Origin: Antilocapra americana
Lineage: Eukaryota > Chordata > Mammalia > Artiodactyla > Antilocapridae
Length of the DNA stretch: 64,000 nucleotides
Assembly (NCBI GenBank): GCA_007570785.1
Contig: ML664199.1
Coordinates: 22,527,907-22,591,906 of the forward strand
Direction of reading: 5' to 3'
Shown: in pieces, positions 22,301 to 33,149 of the stretch
Position numbering within the stretch: the stretch's first letter is position 1
How the letters are laid out: each line of letters begins with the position of its first letter
Position numbers and translations under genes: made by a program
Notes under the pieces: generated by a model
Seen by the model: the letters and a program-made list of their open reading frames with translations, nothing else
Told to the model about the DNA's origin: nothing
Database searches by the model: none

Positions 22301-23080
22301 GTGACAAGGAACAACTACACCTCTGGCTGAAAGATATCAAATGCACCCAGTAATTTTTCTGCTTGGTGAGGGGAGTGTCTACATATACAATAGTGATGTC
22401 CAGAAGGGTCATTGCAGCCCTGCAACCATATCATAAACAGAAACCAACCCCATTCAAGGAAAAATGAGTCACCAGAACAAAAGAGCAGGTCAGTATCCAG
22501 GGCTCAAGGTCACATTTCTACAAACACCTGCTTGTTCTCAGATAACACCTGCTCAGAATCTCAAACAAAAACAGGCAGGACTCTATCGATAAAGTCCTCT
22601 GCTCTAGGCTGTGAAGAGAGGCACAACTTTACTGGCATGTTTATGAGGAGATAATGGGTGGAGAAAATTCCAGTGTCCCAAAGGACTGAGTTTCCTCCAC
22701 TGTGCTTGAGCTCAACATGGAGTTTGGTTGGCAGGCAGTCTGAGCAGCTTTTTGGTGCCCACCTCCCCCAGCCTGTGCTAAGCTACGCATTCAGAATAAT
22801 CAGGGCACTAACCAAAGGGTAAGCTGTGTCAGCTGGATATAGTAAGTTCCTAGATGGGGCAATATCTGGAGAAAATTACCATTAGCTAAATGGTACTCTT
22901 TCCTCTGTTATTCTTACACATCCAACAGCTGTTGTTACAGCTCTTGAATTCAAGTCACAGCTCCTGATGTCTTCTATGAAGAGACGATAGAAGAAGAGAC
23001 CAAAAGGGGTCTCTGAGTCTCCCACCCTTGGTTGTATATACTGTCTTCTGAAAATGACTTCATTTTCAGAAAAATGCAGT
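19335..23080. other. Long repeat-poor unique block
   Basis: Apart from a short (CA)n at 19885-19914 I recognise nothing in 3.7 kb. No exon with convincing splice sites and conserved frame was seen. The open frames here (for example 20127-20450 and 21221-21508) lack known domains. Confidence 0.5.
19885..19914. repeat. (CA)n microsatellite
   Basis: About 15 CA units with one interruption (acacacgcacac). Confidence 0.93.
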
Positions 23081-23084
23081 AGGC

Positions 23085-23480
23085 TAAAGATGGCCACAAG
23101 TTTTTGCTACTCTTCACTGAGAGGTAAAATCTAACCCTGTCCACTCTGAAATTGGCAGGGACTGTGACCCATGGAGGTCAACAGATTACAACAAAAGGGA
23201 CACTGAGCCAGTTTCCCAGGTGCAGGCCTTAAAAGACTCGAAACTTGCATTTCTTCTCTTACAGAGCACTTGCTGCTTTAACTTTGGGTCAGGTTTAGAC
23301 TGGGGCATTGCCAGTTGTTCCTGATGTGGCTGGTCCTATTTGGGCAGCAACATCTCTCAAGTTTCTCAAAGCTGAGCTACAATGAATGGGGTCTTTGGCC
23401 TCAGAAATCCTGCAGGATACACTAAAAAGAGAACTGAACAAGAGTCTGAGGACTTCCCAGATCACAGGACATGCCATATC
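23085..23480 (+). repeat. MLT1-like MaLR LTR remnant
   Basis: The segments attggcagggactgtgaccc, gggacactgagccagtttccc and caggccttaaaagactcgaaac follow the internal order of MLT1-class (ERVL-MaLR) solitary LTRs. No internal retroviral genes are next to it. The right boundary is uncertain. Confidence 0.55.
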
Positions 23481-23484
23481 CTCT

Positions 23485-25150
23485 CTTGGCAATGTTGTCC
23501 TGTTGTTCTCGAGCTGATTTCCACATGACTATTGAGATGAAATGAACTAGGCCTCACTGAGAGGTTGATTTGAGTGATACATTTCACTGCGGGCTGGAGT
23601 CCCAGGGCTAATGGTATAGAAGGGTTTCTGGGAGGAGTGAAATATGTGTGTGGTCTTGGGTAGAGTTGGGCAAGAGGGAAATGCAAAGGTAACAATATCA
23701 GCAAAGACATGCCAGTAAGAGTAGATGCCCCTTGTCTTATTCTCTTTTCCTTTCCTCATTCTTGATGAATGAGCTGAACCCAAGACCAATAGATAGCAGG
23801 CATGCAAGCAGTGGGACTTGAATCTGGAATTGGAATTGAATTGGAACTAACCACCACTCAATACGTATTTTTAAAAAGCCTGAAATTCTGACTAGGATTA
23901 AACAGAAGACAAGATCTCCCTGCCAGTCCATGAGATGGTTCATTAAATAAAAGTAGTGACCTCCAGTTTGCCCTGTGAACTACTTTTAATGGAGAGAATT
24001 GAGGTGGATTCACTTGAAGTCAGTATCAGCCTTATATCAAGCTGGGGACATGGGGAAAGTGATTCTTAGCATCCTCCCTTCCTCCCCAGGCCTGGTACCT
24101 CCCCTTCCTAAGACTGCCTTCTCTATCTGAACCCACAGGCCCTCTTTGTCTGTCTTCCATGGAATCTGTCCATATTACAACTTCATTTTCACATCTAATT
24201 CACACCTCTTCTCCCACTTCCTCTCAGTCCTGCACTGGAGCTCGAGTTCACAAGTATGAGAAGTCTGGCCTGACCTCTAGCTCTAGAAACACGCCCTGGC
24301 CCCTCCTCTTCTGGGTGCCATCTCTTCCAGTGTGACGGAGTAAAGAGAGAAAAGGGCAGTCCCTCCTAAGTTGGCTGAAAGACTTTGCAGACCCCTGCTT
24401 TTTGTTCACAGCAGTTATTCTAACTCATCATCTCTGGGCTCAGTGAGGTTGCATGGGGGCATCAACCTGTCCCATTGACAAGGGGTCACTTCCAAAGGCT
24501 CCCCTGGGTGTTACTACCAGGTAATTTTGGCAAAATGTTCTGAAGAACAGCAATCACATTTCTCCAGTGCAGCATTAGCTCCTGCAGTCACCAGCCATCC
24601 CCAGACAGCCAGGAGACCTCTGGGCATAGGCAGGGTCCATCGTTTGCACTGATCAGGGTGGCTGGGTGGAAGGACTTCATGCCCACTGTTCTCCCCCGCA
24701 GCCATATCTGCTGTCCCAGTTCTTACCCTGGGAAGGGGGGTGGGATGGGCAGTGCCCAGGCTGCTGCTTTGAGCCAACTTCTCCCTAAAAGCCTGTGGAG
24801 AGGGAGCTGCATTTGTGCTCAGCCTTGAGCCTTAACTACTACACTAGGACCACAGGCAAAGGCACACTGGTCCTTCTTTGACATTTGTTTTATATATAGA
24901 CATTTTATGTGAAAACTCCCTCAAGCTTAAAAAGTTTAAAAACCACTCTCCACCAAAACTCCCTGCCCTTAAGTCTATGGACTCCTGTGTTGCTTCTCCT
25001 AGTCTTCACTGTTTCATACTCCAGGAATGGGATACTCATTCCATCCCAGACCTGGCCCCCTGTCCAGGCCCGACATACCAACATCAAAGGATGAGCCCAG
25101 GGCTGGCCGTGCAGCTCACCATCCAGGTTCGGCCCTGATGGATCTCTGAA
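23485..25150. other. Unique sequence
   Basis: No recognised gene or repeat. A small ggaattggaattgaattgg repeat at about 23826-23844 is the only local periodicity. Confidence 0.5.
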
Positions 25151-25154
25151 TGCT

Positions 25155-25355
25155 AGATGGATCGCAGAAGGGTCTTGCTAACAGCATATTGGAAATGCAG
25201 CTTTCCTGGCCCACATGGACAGGTTTTTATCTATTTTCATCCTTTCCCTGCTCTGTTTAAATATGGTGTCTGTGACTGAGTTTCGTGTTCCGGAGGCATG
25301 CAGTCCAGAGGGAAGGAGCCAGAGTTGCTTCTCTGCCTTGGCGCTTAGGAAAGAG
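25155..25355 (+). repeat. Unidentified inverted-repeat arm, plus copy
   Basis: The segments cacatggacaggtttttatc, ctgctctgtttaaatatggt and ggcatgcagtccagagggaa recur in reverse complement at 26430-26640 in the same order with moderate divergence. I do not recognise the family. The length and the lack of coding signature would suit an old LTR or non-autonomous element. Confidence 0.6.
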
Positions 25356-26429
25356 CAAATGGGGCTGCCACCTGCCCGGTCTGGGGATGGTTCCAGAATG
25401 GCTCAGGTTATTCACAGCACAGATCCACCAGGGGGTAAAAATATCATCCCAGAAGGACTCTCCCTGTAGCCACAAAAATACCTATGTGGATATAGAGAGA
25501 GACTCAAAAACCGACACAAGGTTTAGGAGAAACCATCCCCTTGGAAAAGAACTACTGTAAAGTAATCAGTATCGGCCCTACAAAAGAGAAGTTAAAGAGA
25601 TCCCAGAACTTCCTAACCATGAATTGTAGGGAGATCTTCACAAGGTGTCTCCTTGAAGTGACACAGAAGCAATCAGCTCTCCTTTGTGAGGCCTACTCTG
25701 AAGCAATGAGTTTAACTGGGCAGTTTTACTAAGTTCCCACCAGCTTTGGGCATTTACAATAAATTTTAGAGAAAGACTGACCTCCTTGGTAGAAGAGTTT
25801 ACTCTTACAAGCTTGTTGGCTGTATACTCCTTATAAGCTCCATCCTTTTAATTACAAACTCATTTCCACAATCACTGTGCCCTATTCACGAGGCCCAGGG
25901 CTTTGGGAAATGAAGGCTTCTCCATCTTATGCTTCACCATGGGGGCCTAAGGCCCCCTCTCCGCCTTTTTCTATCTGCCTTGGAACCAGTCTCACACCTC
26001 TTAACTGGCCTCATTCTAGCCCCTGTGTGCCACGGTAGATAGTAGATAACGTCTCCACATTTAACACCCAAATTAGGAAGTGTAGATTCCTAAAAATTCA
26101 TTGTAAACTCTGTATTGCCTTTGGCTTGAACATGTCTTCAGGGACTAAGAAGCATCCAGAGAATCAATCGTTGCGAATCAAAGAGGGAGCTGTCCCCAGT
26201 GTGGTTGTATTTCCAACTTACTTCTTCAGGTGCTGGCCCACTGAGATGTTGTCCACCCCACGTCTCTTATCAGCAATAAGATTCTTCAGCTTAGAAAAGT
26301 GATTCTGAATATCCATACAAACCCAGGGGGAAAAAAACTATTGTCCAAATTCTCAAAAGGACAGTAGAAAACAATCAATTTGCTAAAATCCAAAAACAAA
26401 TGACAGCACCATTGAGAGGCTGATGTTTA

Positions 26430-26640
26430 ATGAAAACTAGAGCACTCCCTTCCATGCCAGGCTGAGAAGCAGCTCTGACTCCTTCCCTTGGACTGCATGC
26501 CTCAGGGACCTGGAACACGATCCAGAAACCATATTTAAGCAGAGCATGAAAAGGATGAACATTGACAAAAACCTGCCCATGTAGGAAAGGAGCATTGCAT
26601 AGAACACGTAGAGTATGAACCTACTCATTATTCAGAAATG
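26430..26640 (-). repeat. Unidentified inverted-repeat arm, minus copy
   Basis: On the minus strand it reads ctacatgggcaggtttttgtc, then atgctctgcttaaatatggt, then ggcatgcagtccaagggaag. These align to 25155-25355. About 1.1 kb of unique-looking DNA separates the arms. Confidence 0.6.
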
Positions 26641-27214
26641 GTTCCATCCTGCATTCCAAGGTGTGTTCATTTCTCAGCTTGAAGTTTTATGATATTTTCA
26701 TTTGCTTTGAATACATGTTTGTCTCCTGATTAATGTTACACAGTGCAAAAACTCTGAATGCTAAACAACAGAAAACGGAACCATTTAAGTCATCAAAACA
26801 CATGGTTGTAATTGTTCAGCCAGCAAGCACACTTTGGCTCAAAACACCCTTGTTTCAAGAACACGTTCTTATAGTAGGTGACTGTGAGCTGCAGCTGAAG
26901 ATGATGCAAGAGCCCAAATGAAAGGGACAGGGAGTGAATAGCTCCAGCTCCTAAGAATGAATAAATGAAAATAGTGAGACTCACTGGGTTCTATCACTGA
27001 AGAAAATGCCGTTGTTCTTCCTCTTTTCATGCCATCTGAGAAATTAACTCTGAAGTATTTCAAATAGCACACTAACTAGAACAGCTGTGGCCACTTTCCC
27101 CTGCTTTGGTAGCCTCCCATCAAATTCCAGATCCAAATAAACACAAGGCAACTTTCTGTCAACATCTTAGGATGATGCTCATGAGCCTTAGTAAATAAAA
27201 ATAGTGATAATTTA

Positions 27215-27350
27215 AAAACTAAGGAAAGCTAATACTACAGTGCTTATCACATGCCTGATGCTGTTCCAGGTATCTTACACTAGGTTCTCACCCCAGAGTC
27301 ATGATGTAGGTACCATCACCACCCCCATCACCCACCCAGGGAAGCAGGTT
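27215..27350 (+). repeat. MIR-like fragment
   Basis: cagtgcttatcacatgcctg, tgttccaggtatcttacact and catgatgtaggtaccatca follow the MIR core order (tgccaggcactgt, acattat, gaggtaggtac). The copy is old and diverged. Confidence 0.6.
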
Positions 27351-27426
27351 ACTCTTTTTGGCTGAAAGAAGCTGTGAGTTCCAAGAGAGGGCATATCTCT
27401 TCCCACCTTCTGTCCTTGTGTAACAA

Positions 27427-27645
27427 TAGCTGAAATTTATTTGAACATGGGACACTGTACAAAATGCTTCAGTGCTTTATCTCAGTCAATCCTTCTAAAA
27501 TAAACATAAAAATTACACATGGTCCTCATTTTACCTAGTAGGCAACTGAGGTTCAGAGAGGTTTTCAAACATAGCTCAAAGTCACACAGCTGGAATGTGG
27601 CAGAGTTCAGACTGGAACCCAGCCTGTCTCCATTCCAAAATCTTG
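27427..27645 (+). repeat. MIR SINE remnant
   Basis: Clear MIR order: acactgtacaaaatgcttca, atctcagtcaatccttc, ggtcctcattttacctagt, aactgaggttcagagagg, caaagtcacacagctgg, agttcagactggaaccc. Confidence 0.85.
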
Positions 27646-27649
27646 GTTC

Positions 27650-30550
27650 CCAAGCCCTACTCTATTCTCTTTTCTGGGTACTTCCCATCTCCAGAACACT
27701 TTCAGGTGCCACCAAAACTCAATCTGGTGGGTTATTTTCATCAAGTTTAAAAGACCTTCCTGAGGCTGGAGATGGCCAAGCGGATGGCTCCCAGAGAGCC
27801 CAGTGTCACCACTGACCGTTGGCCTCAGCCACAGCTGTGGTTTCCAAAGGAAATAACTCATGCAGCCGTTGGTCGCACCTGTCACTCACTGGAGCCAGGA
27901 CTTGCATCAGAACACGGGGGCCCCACAGGGAAAGAACGGCAGCTACATCAAACGGATGGGCATCCATGCAGGTCACTTTAGGATCTGTGTGCCCACTTCC
28001 CCTGATCTGAGTTCAGCCCCACTGTGGTTTATTCTCCCTGCTTCAGAAGGTCATGAAGAACAGCACTAGACCTTGGGCATTCTAATTCTGTGGAGACAGT
28101 TCATTCCAGTGCCCTGGATAGGCTGAGGTGTGGGTAAATCAGTGGGCATGGCTAAATTAGATTAAGTATCCAAACTTCCTTTGATTAAAAAATACCCGAG
28201 AGCTAATATCAAAGAGAAGGCTCTAAGAAAGGTCAAAAAGTGGCCTTAAGAACTGGGGTCTTTTCCACAATCCCAGAAGGAGGAAAGGGCATGTTTAACC
28301 TATAACCTGATGAACAACAGAATTTTTATGAAAACACAAGGAAAAAGAAAATTTTAGGATATTTTGTGGTTGTGGAAAATTCAGAGGAAACTGGAATGAA
28401 TAGTGTCAACTGGATTCAGTTGAACACAAAATTCTGTTAACATTAATGGAGCATCAGCTAAGCACTTATACCAGGGACTATCAGAATTGTTGTATCTGCA
28501 TCTTCTTATACTCTTACTGAGGAGCCAAGACATATGGGCTTGGCCCCCTTAAATAACAGGAAAATGTGGCATGTAAGTACTAAGATGAGTAGTGAGTTCC
28601 GAGAATATAGGAGGATGAAAGTACACATGTGCCTAGATGGGCAGAACCAGGCACCCACTTTGTGGGTGATGTAAGATTTGGTCTGGGGCCCAGAACTAGT
28701 TGTGTAAAATCTAGACTCACATCACCTCTCCTGAACCACAGCCTCCAAATATACCTGCATAGGCATCTGGGAGAACCAATAGCCTTGCTCTAATCCGGAA
28801 TTATTTCTGTTCTGTGACAGGTGGTTTCCAACACCACTTTCTTATGGAGTTTTAAATCCCTCTCAGGACTCAGCCTTCCCCTGTGGATACATAAAATCTT
28901 TAGTCATGCATCCTAGAAGCTGCATCAGCTGCTTTGCCAGGTGATAGTTTTCTAGGGGTCAGAACTGAAAAGGAGTGGGGAAAGGCCAGGATGTCAGCTC
29001 TTTTCAGTAGGGGAATTTTCTAAAACCAAAGTAAAATTACATATTAAAAAAGGGAACTTCAGTTTTTTATCTTGAAAATATAACTATTGAGAAGGATTTG
29101 GCCAAGGCATCCATACACAAGTGTCTTATCTACTTTTGTGCTATATAAACTAATGAAGACAAGACAAAGTGACTTTTAAACCTTTCAGAGGAACACATGG
29201 CTTGGAGGGTGCCTATAATCCGAACACCACCCTCCATCATCATTGACAGAGATAAGAATGCACATTACTTGCAACTGAAAATGTCCAATGCCTTTGGAAA
29301 TATCAGTTGAAAATGCATTCCCCAATAACCTCCCCTTTGTTTTATACATTTTTAAAGTATCTTCACTCTACTAGGTTGCCTATGTATGAATCTAAGGAAC
29401 CTAAAACAGACTCATGCATCTGATCCAAAAGTGATTTCTTGAGATGCTTGAAAGCTACCTGAGTACAGCAGCACACCTCTGAGTGAAAAGTCCAAGATGC
29501 TGGTTTCTCCCATATGGCATGGAGGGCTCATTAATCTCTCCTGAGCATCTGACAACCTCTTCCTTAGAAGAGGGTGGCAGTCTTACTGCCATCAGCTCCT
29601 CCAGGACACATTCATCCCAAGGTCTTCTCCTTTTGTGTCTTTCAGCACAAGTGGAGTGCTCAGCACACTATCAGTGCTCCACAGATTTAAGTGGAACTAA
29701 ACAGATCAGAGCAATGTCAAGCACAAATCATCCTGGCAGAATCAGAAGGCGAGATGCAGGTTCTGGGAGATGGTCGAGGTCAGGAAATGGGCATGATGCA
29801 GGACCAGATATGCTAGGGGTCTTGCTAACTGTGAGTTCTGTCTCACTGTCAAGCCCTCCCTGATCAATAATCCAATCGTGGGATTCAGTCAAGATGAACT
29901 AAAATGTCAGCAAGGTAACAGGAAGAGACTATGATCTGCTTCCTATTTCCCCAGAGTATAGCACTGTATTGGGCACTGTACTGGGACTCAACTATGTTGA
30001 TTGAACAGAACTGAAAAAAATTGAAAACAAAATCACTTAAAAGTTTTAGAGACATAAAAGTCAAGGAAAATAGCTTAGATAAAAGAATTAGCACCTTTAC
30101 CACCAGTTGCTCTGTGGCCTTTTCTGTGATAAAGTCAATGTGGATAAGCCAAAGCCGTACACTCAAAAACCCATCACAAACCATGGTGATGCCCAGCCAC
30201 CAAGTCCTGTGAACAGGCCGGATCTAAGTATACAAGTGAAGAGCCAACTACAGTGCAGCTTCTTTTGCTTCACTTTTACTACTATCTCAGGCCTGGACTT
30301 TCTTTCTAAAAGGCCTGCTGCCAGAGAGGAGCTCTCATAGTATTCTCTCGAGGTCTCCTAAAGAAGAAAGCAAGATCCACGAGACACCTCTCCTTTAGGG
30401 CACTTTGCCCAAGGGGTCTTTCCCTGGAGGCCATCATTGTGCTTCAGAACACCCAGAACACTCTCTGAAATCATCTTATATGTGTGTGTGTATTTTCCTA
30501 GAAAAAGCCATACCTTGTATGGGTTTCTCAAAGAGATCCATGACCTAATA
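27650..30550. other. Mostly unique block
   Basis: Only a weak MIR-like segment at about 28435-28560 (tggagcatcagctaagcac) is suspected. The frame at 29483-29863 (126 codons, Ser-rich) has no known domain and I do not call it a gene. Confidence 0.45.
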
Positions 30551-30552
30551 AA

Positions 30553-30762
30553 AGTTGAAAGTGAAAATATTTGTCTCTCAGTCATGTCTAACTCTTTGCG
30601 ACCCATGGATGGCAGCCCACCAGTCTCCTCTGTCCATGGGATTCTCCAGACAAGAATATCAGAGGGGGCTGCCATGCCCTTCTCCAGGGCATTTTCCTGA
30701 TCCAGGGATCAAACCTAGGTGTCCTGCAGTGCAGGCAGATTCTTTACCATCTGAGGCACCTT
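30553..30762 (-). mobile_element. Bov-tA SINE
   Basis: The BovA body (ctcagtcatgtctaactctt) joins a tRNA-like end (ctgcagtgcaggcagattct...ctgaggcacc). The terminal gggaagccc of other copies is missing, so the tRNA head is slightly truncated. Confidence 0.9.
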
Positions 30763-30844
30763 AAGAGTCAATAATTAATTAGCTTAGGTATTTGAAGTTT
30801 GGTCAAAATCATTTGCTGGGTAATAAGCTCAAAAATATTCTCCA

Positions 30845-31055
30845 TGAGAAAGGCAGCATGGGGTGGTAGAAAGAGCACAGAGTGAAAGACCTCAGAGGGT
30901 CTGAGCACAGACCCTCTTGGGTGGGCTTCCAGCTCCACCACTAACCAGCTTCCTGGTGTGGGAAAGTTACATAGACCATCCGAGTTCCTATATAATGGGG
31001 ACAATAATATCTACCTCCCCAAAGCCACTGACACAGAGAAAGCACTAAATAAATG
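30845..31055 (+). repeat. MIR SINE remnant
   Basis: Nearly full-length order: ggcagcatggggtggtagaa, agagcacagagtgaaagacc, ttccagctccaccactaacc, tataatggggacaataatat, aaagcactaaataaatg. The tRNA-derived 5' part is readable. Confidence 0.85.
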
Positions 31056-31056
31056 T

Positions 31057-31180
31057 CAACTCCCTCCCTCTCTTCAGTAGCAGTCTTCCTCCCTCCCTCC
31101 TTCTGTCCCTTCTTTCTTCCCCTTTCCTTCCTTTCTTCCTTCCCTTCCTCCCTCTCTTCCTTCCTTCATTCATTTCTGGC
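31057..31180. repeat. Pyrimidine-rich simple repeat (cctt/ccct)
   Basis: About 120 bp, almost all C and T, in irregular cctt, ccct and tttc units. It may form triplex or slipped structures; no function is inferred. Confidence 0.9.
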
Positions 31181-31184
31181 AATA

Positions 31185-32950
31185 GCAAGCACCAATGCTT
31201 TGAACAAATGCCCCCTTTCCAAAGAGTGCAAATCTGTCATCTGACATAAATAACAAGTTGACATGCCATTGCATGGCCTGGCCAACATTATCCTTTTACT
31301 GAAAAATAGGGAGCACATTAATGGGCTTTTGCACCATAAACAATATTGAGCAGTGAAACCTTTCCTTCTCTCTTGTTATTTTATATACGCCAACCCTAAT
31401 AACCTACAAATTACACGTAGGAGATTGTAATCACTAGTGGCAAACACTAGTTTGGTTTGGATGCAGCCCAAGACGATGGAAGGGATGAGAAGAGCTTATT
31501 ACAATTTTTAAAAACTTGAGCACCAAAACCTCATGTTTTCACAGAGAAAGATGCTATACAATCAATGCTAACAATATCACTTAACACATTCCAGAGCCAT
31601 GGTCTGTGCATGCCTTCACAACCCACTTTTGCATAACAGAGTTGCTTGGAATACTTGTAGTTTTTATTTGTTGGGGGTGGGGGGATTTAGCCTTATGGAT
31701 GCTTCAAAGTTGCACTGCATGAGTCATGTAAGATTCTCTCTCCTCCGTCCCCTCCATCTGTAGAGGGAGGAGGAGAGAACAGAACAGGCGATGGAGCCAG
31801 GGTAACCAAGGGTGGGGGTTTGAGAGGGGGAGAAATGGTGAGATTTCATAGCTTGCCAAAGATTATAAGTCCAAAGGTTGATTTTTTGGCATCAGCTTTA
31901 CCCAAGTGGAAAATTCCCAATTTTCTCTTCTTGGTCCTTTCTCTCAGAGGAAATACAGTTTTGTTGGACTCAAGCAAACGCATCTTCCTTTCCTAATTTC
32001 CCTGTGCTGGATGAAATACTAATTTATATCCATATTTGTGCCGGAGATCTTACAAATCTGCTGTTGTTTCCTTCCCAAGCTATAAGGTGGGGGCTTGGGG
32101 TGGGGGTGGGGTGTGGAGGAGTGGAGCTGAGCACCAGGGAAAGGAGAGGGGGAATGTGGCTGGAAAGGTAAGGAGGGAGAAGAAGAAAGAAAAACTTCAC
32201 CTGGTAAGCATTTTCCATACTTAATAATTTGATTTTTGAAGGCTAGTCATATCAAAGAGCAAAATATTCAATATTGTTAATTCAGTTTTGCAAAATATAT
32301 TCTTAATTTAAAAATGATTTTGCTCCGGGTGGTAGTGCAGTAATAAAGCAGTTATTGACCAGATCTTATTGATTGTAGAGTCTGCGGGCAAAGAGCACTG
32401 ACCTTGCTCACACTCTTATTGCTTCCTCCCTCCCTAGCCTTCTTCATCTATGCTCGCTCAATAATATATTATTAATATATATTTTTAGCAAAAACTGTAT
32501 GTTACAAGGTTAAGGGCTTCTTAGTGATTTTTTTCAAGCTACTCTATGCCTTTGGGGTGTTAGGGAAGAATAAACCTGGTAACTGAGTATCTGGACAGAA
32601 ATGGCTTTCCAGAAAAATACTTCACCTACCCCTGCAAAGCACACTGTCACCAAACACCATCACCGTCACACAGGACAGAAAGAAAAGAGTCCCTAATCCA
32701 AAGGGAGCTGCAGGAGCCTGGGCAATGGTATGCCTGGGGAGAGGAAACCACATCATGGCTGTAATGACCAAATTCAGGACGTGTGTGTGTCCTTCCCAGG
32801 AAAGGAACTCTGAGCCTAAGGGAGAGAAATGTGTGGTCATATCAAAGTCCATAACAAGAGCATCCAAATCCTTCCACTCTTTCTAATGGCTACTTCATGG
32901 GGCTTTCCCCAATACCTTCATGACCATCATTCCCACATCATCAAGCTCAG
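31185..32950. other. Unique block with purine/G-rich segments
   Basis: No gene or transposon recognised. Purine-rich DNA at 31745-31835 and the G tract at 32089-32111 stand out, followed by an AT-rich near-palindrome at about 32460-32485. Confidence 0.5.
32089..32111 (+). other. G-quadruplex candidate
   Basis: Four runs of four to five G (ggggg, gggg, ggggg, gggg) are separated by loops of 3, 1 and 1 nt. Single-base loops give a very favourable quadruplex pattern. Formation in cells is not shown by sequence alone. Confidence 0.75.
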
Positions 32951-32954
32951 TTTC

Positions 32955-33145
32955 CAAGTTGTGTCCAGTTCTTATGACCCATAGACTGTAGCCCACCAGG
33001 CTCCTCTGCCTATAGGATTTCCCAGGCAGGAATACTAGAGTGGGTTGCCATTTCCTTCTCTAGGCAATCCTTCTGACCCAGGGATCAACCAGTGTCTCCT
33101 GCATTGGCAGGCAGATTCTTTACCACTGAGCCACTTGGGAAGCCC
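32955..33145 (-). mobile_element. Bov-tA SINE
   Basis: The BovA part begins within the body (gttgtgtccagttcttatga) and the right end is a complete tRNA-like head (gggcttcccaagtggctcag on the minus strand). The BovA tail side is shortened. Confidence 0.9.
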
Positions 33146-33149
33146 ACTC

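Noticed and set aside
29483..29863. 126-codon plus-strand frame
   Set aside because: No known domain, no clear splice sites, low-complexity Ser-rich composition. It is likely a chance frame.
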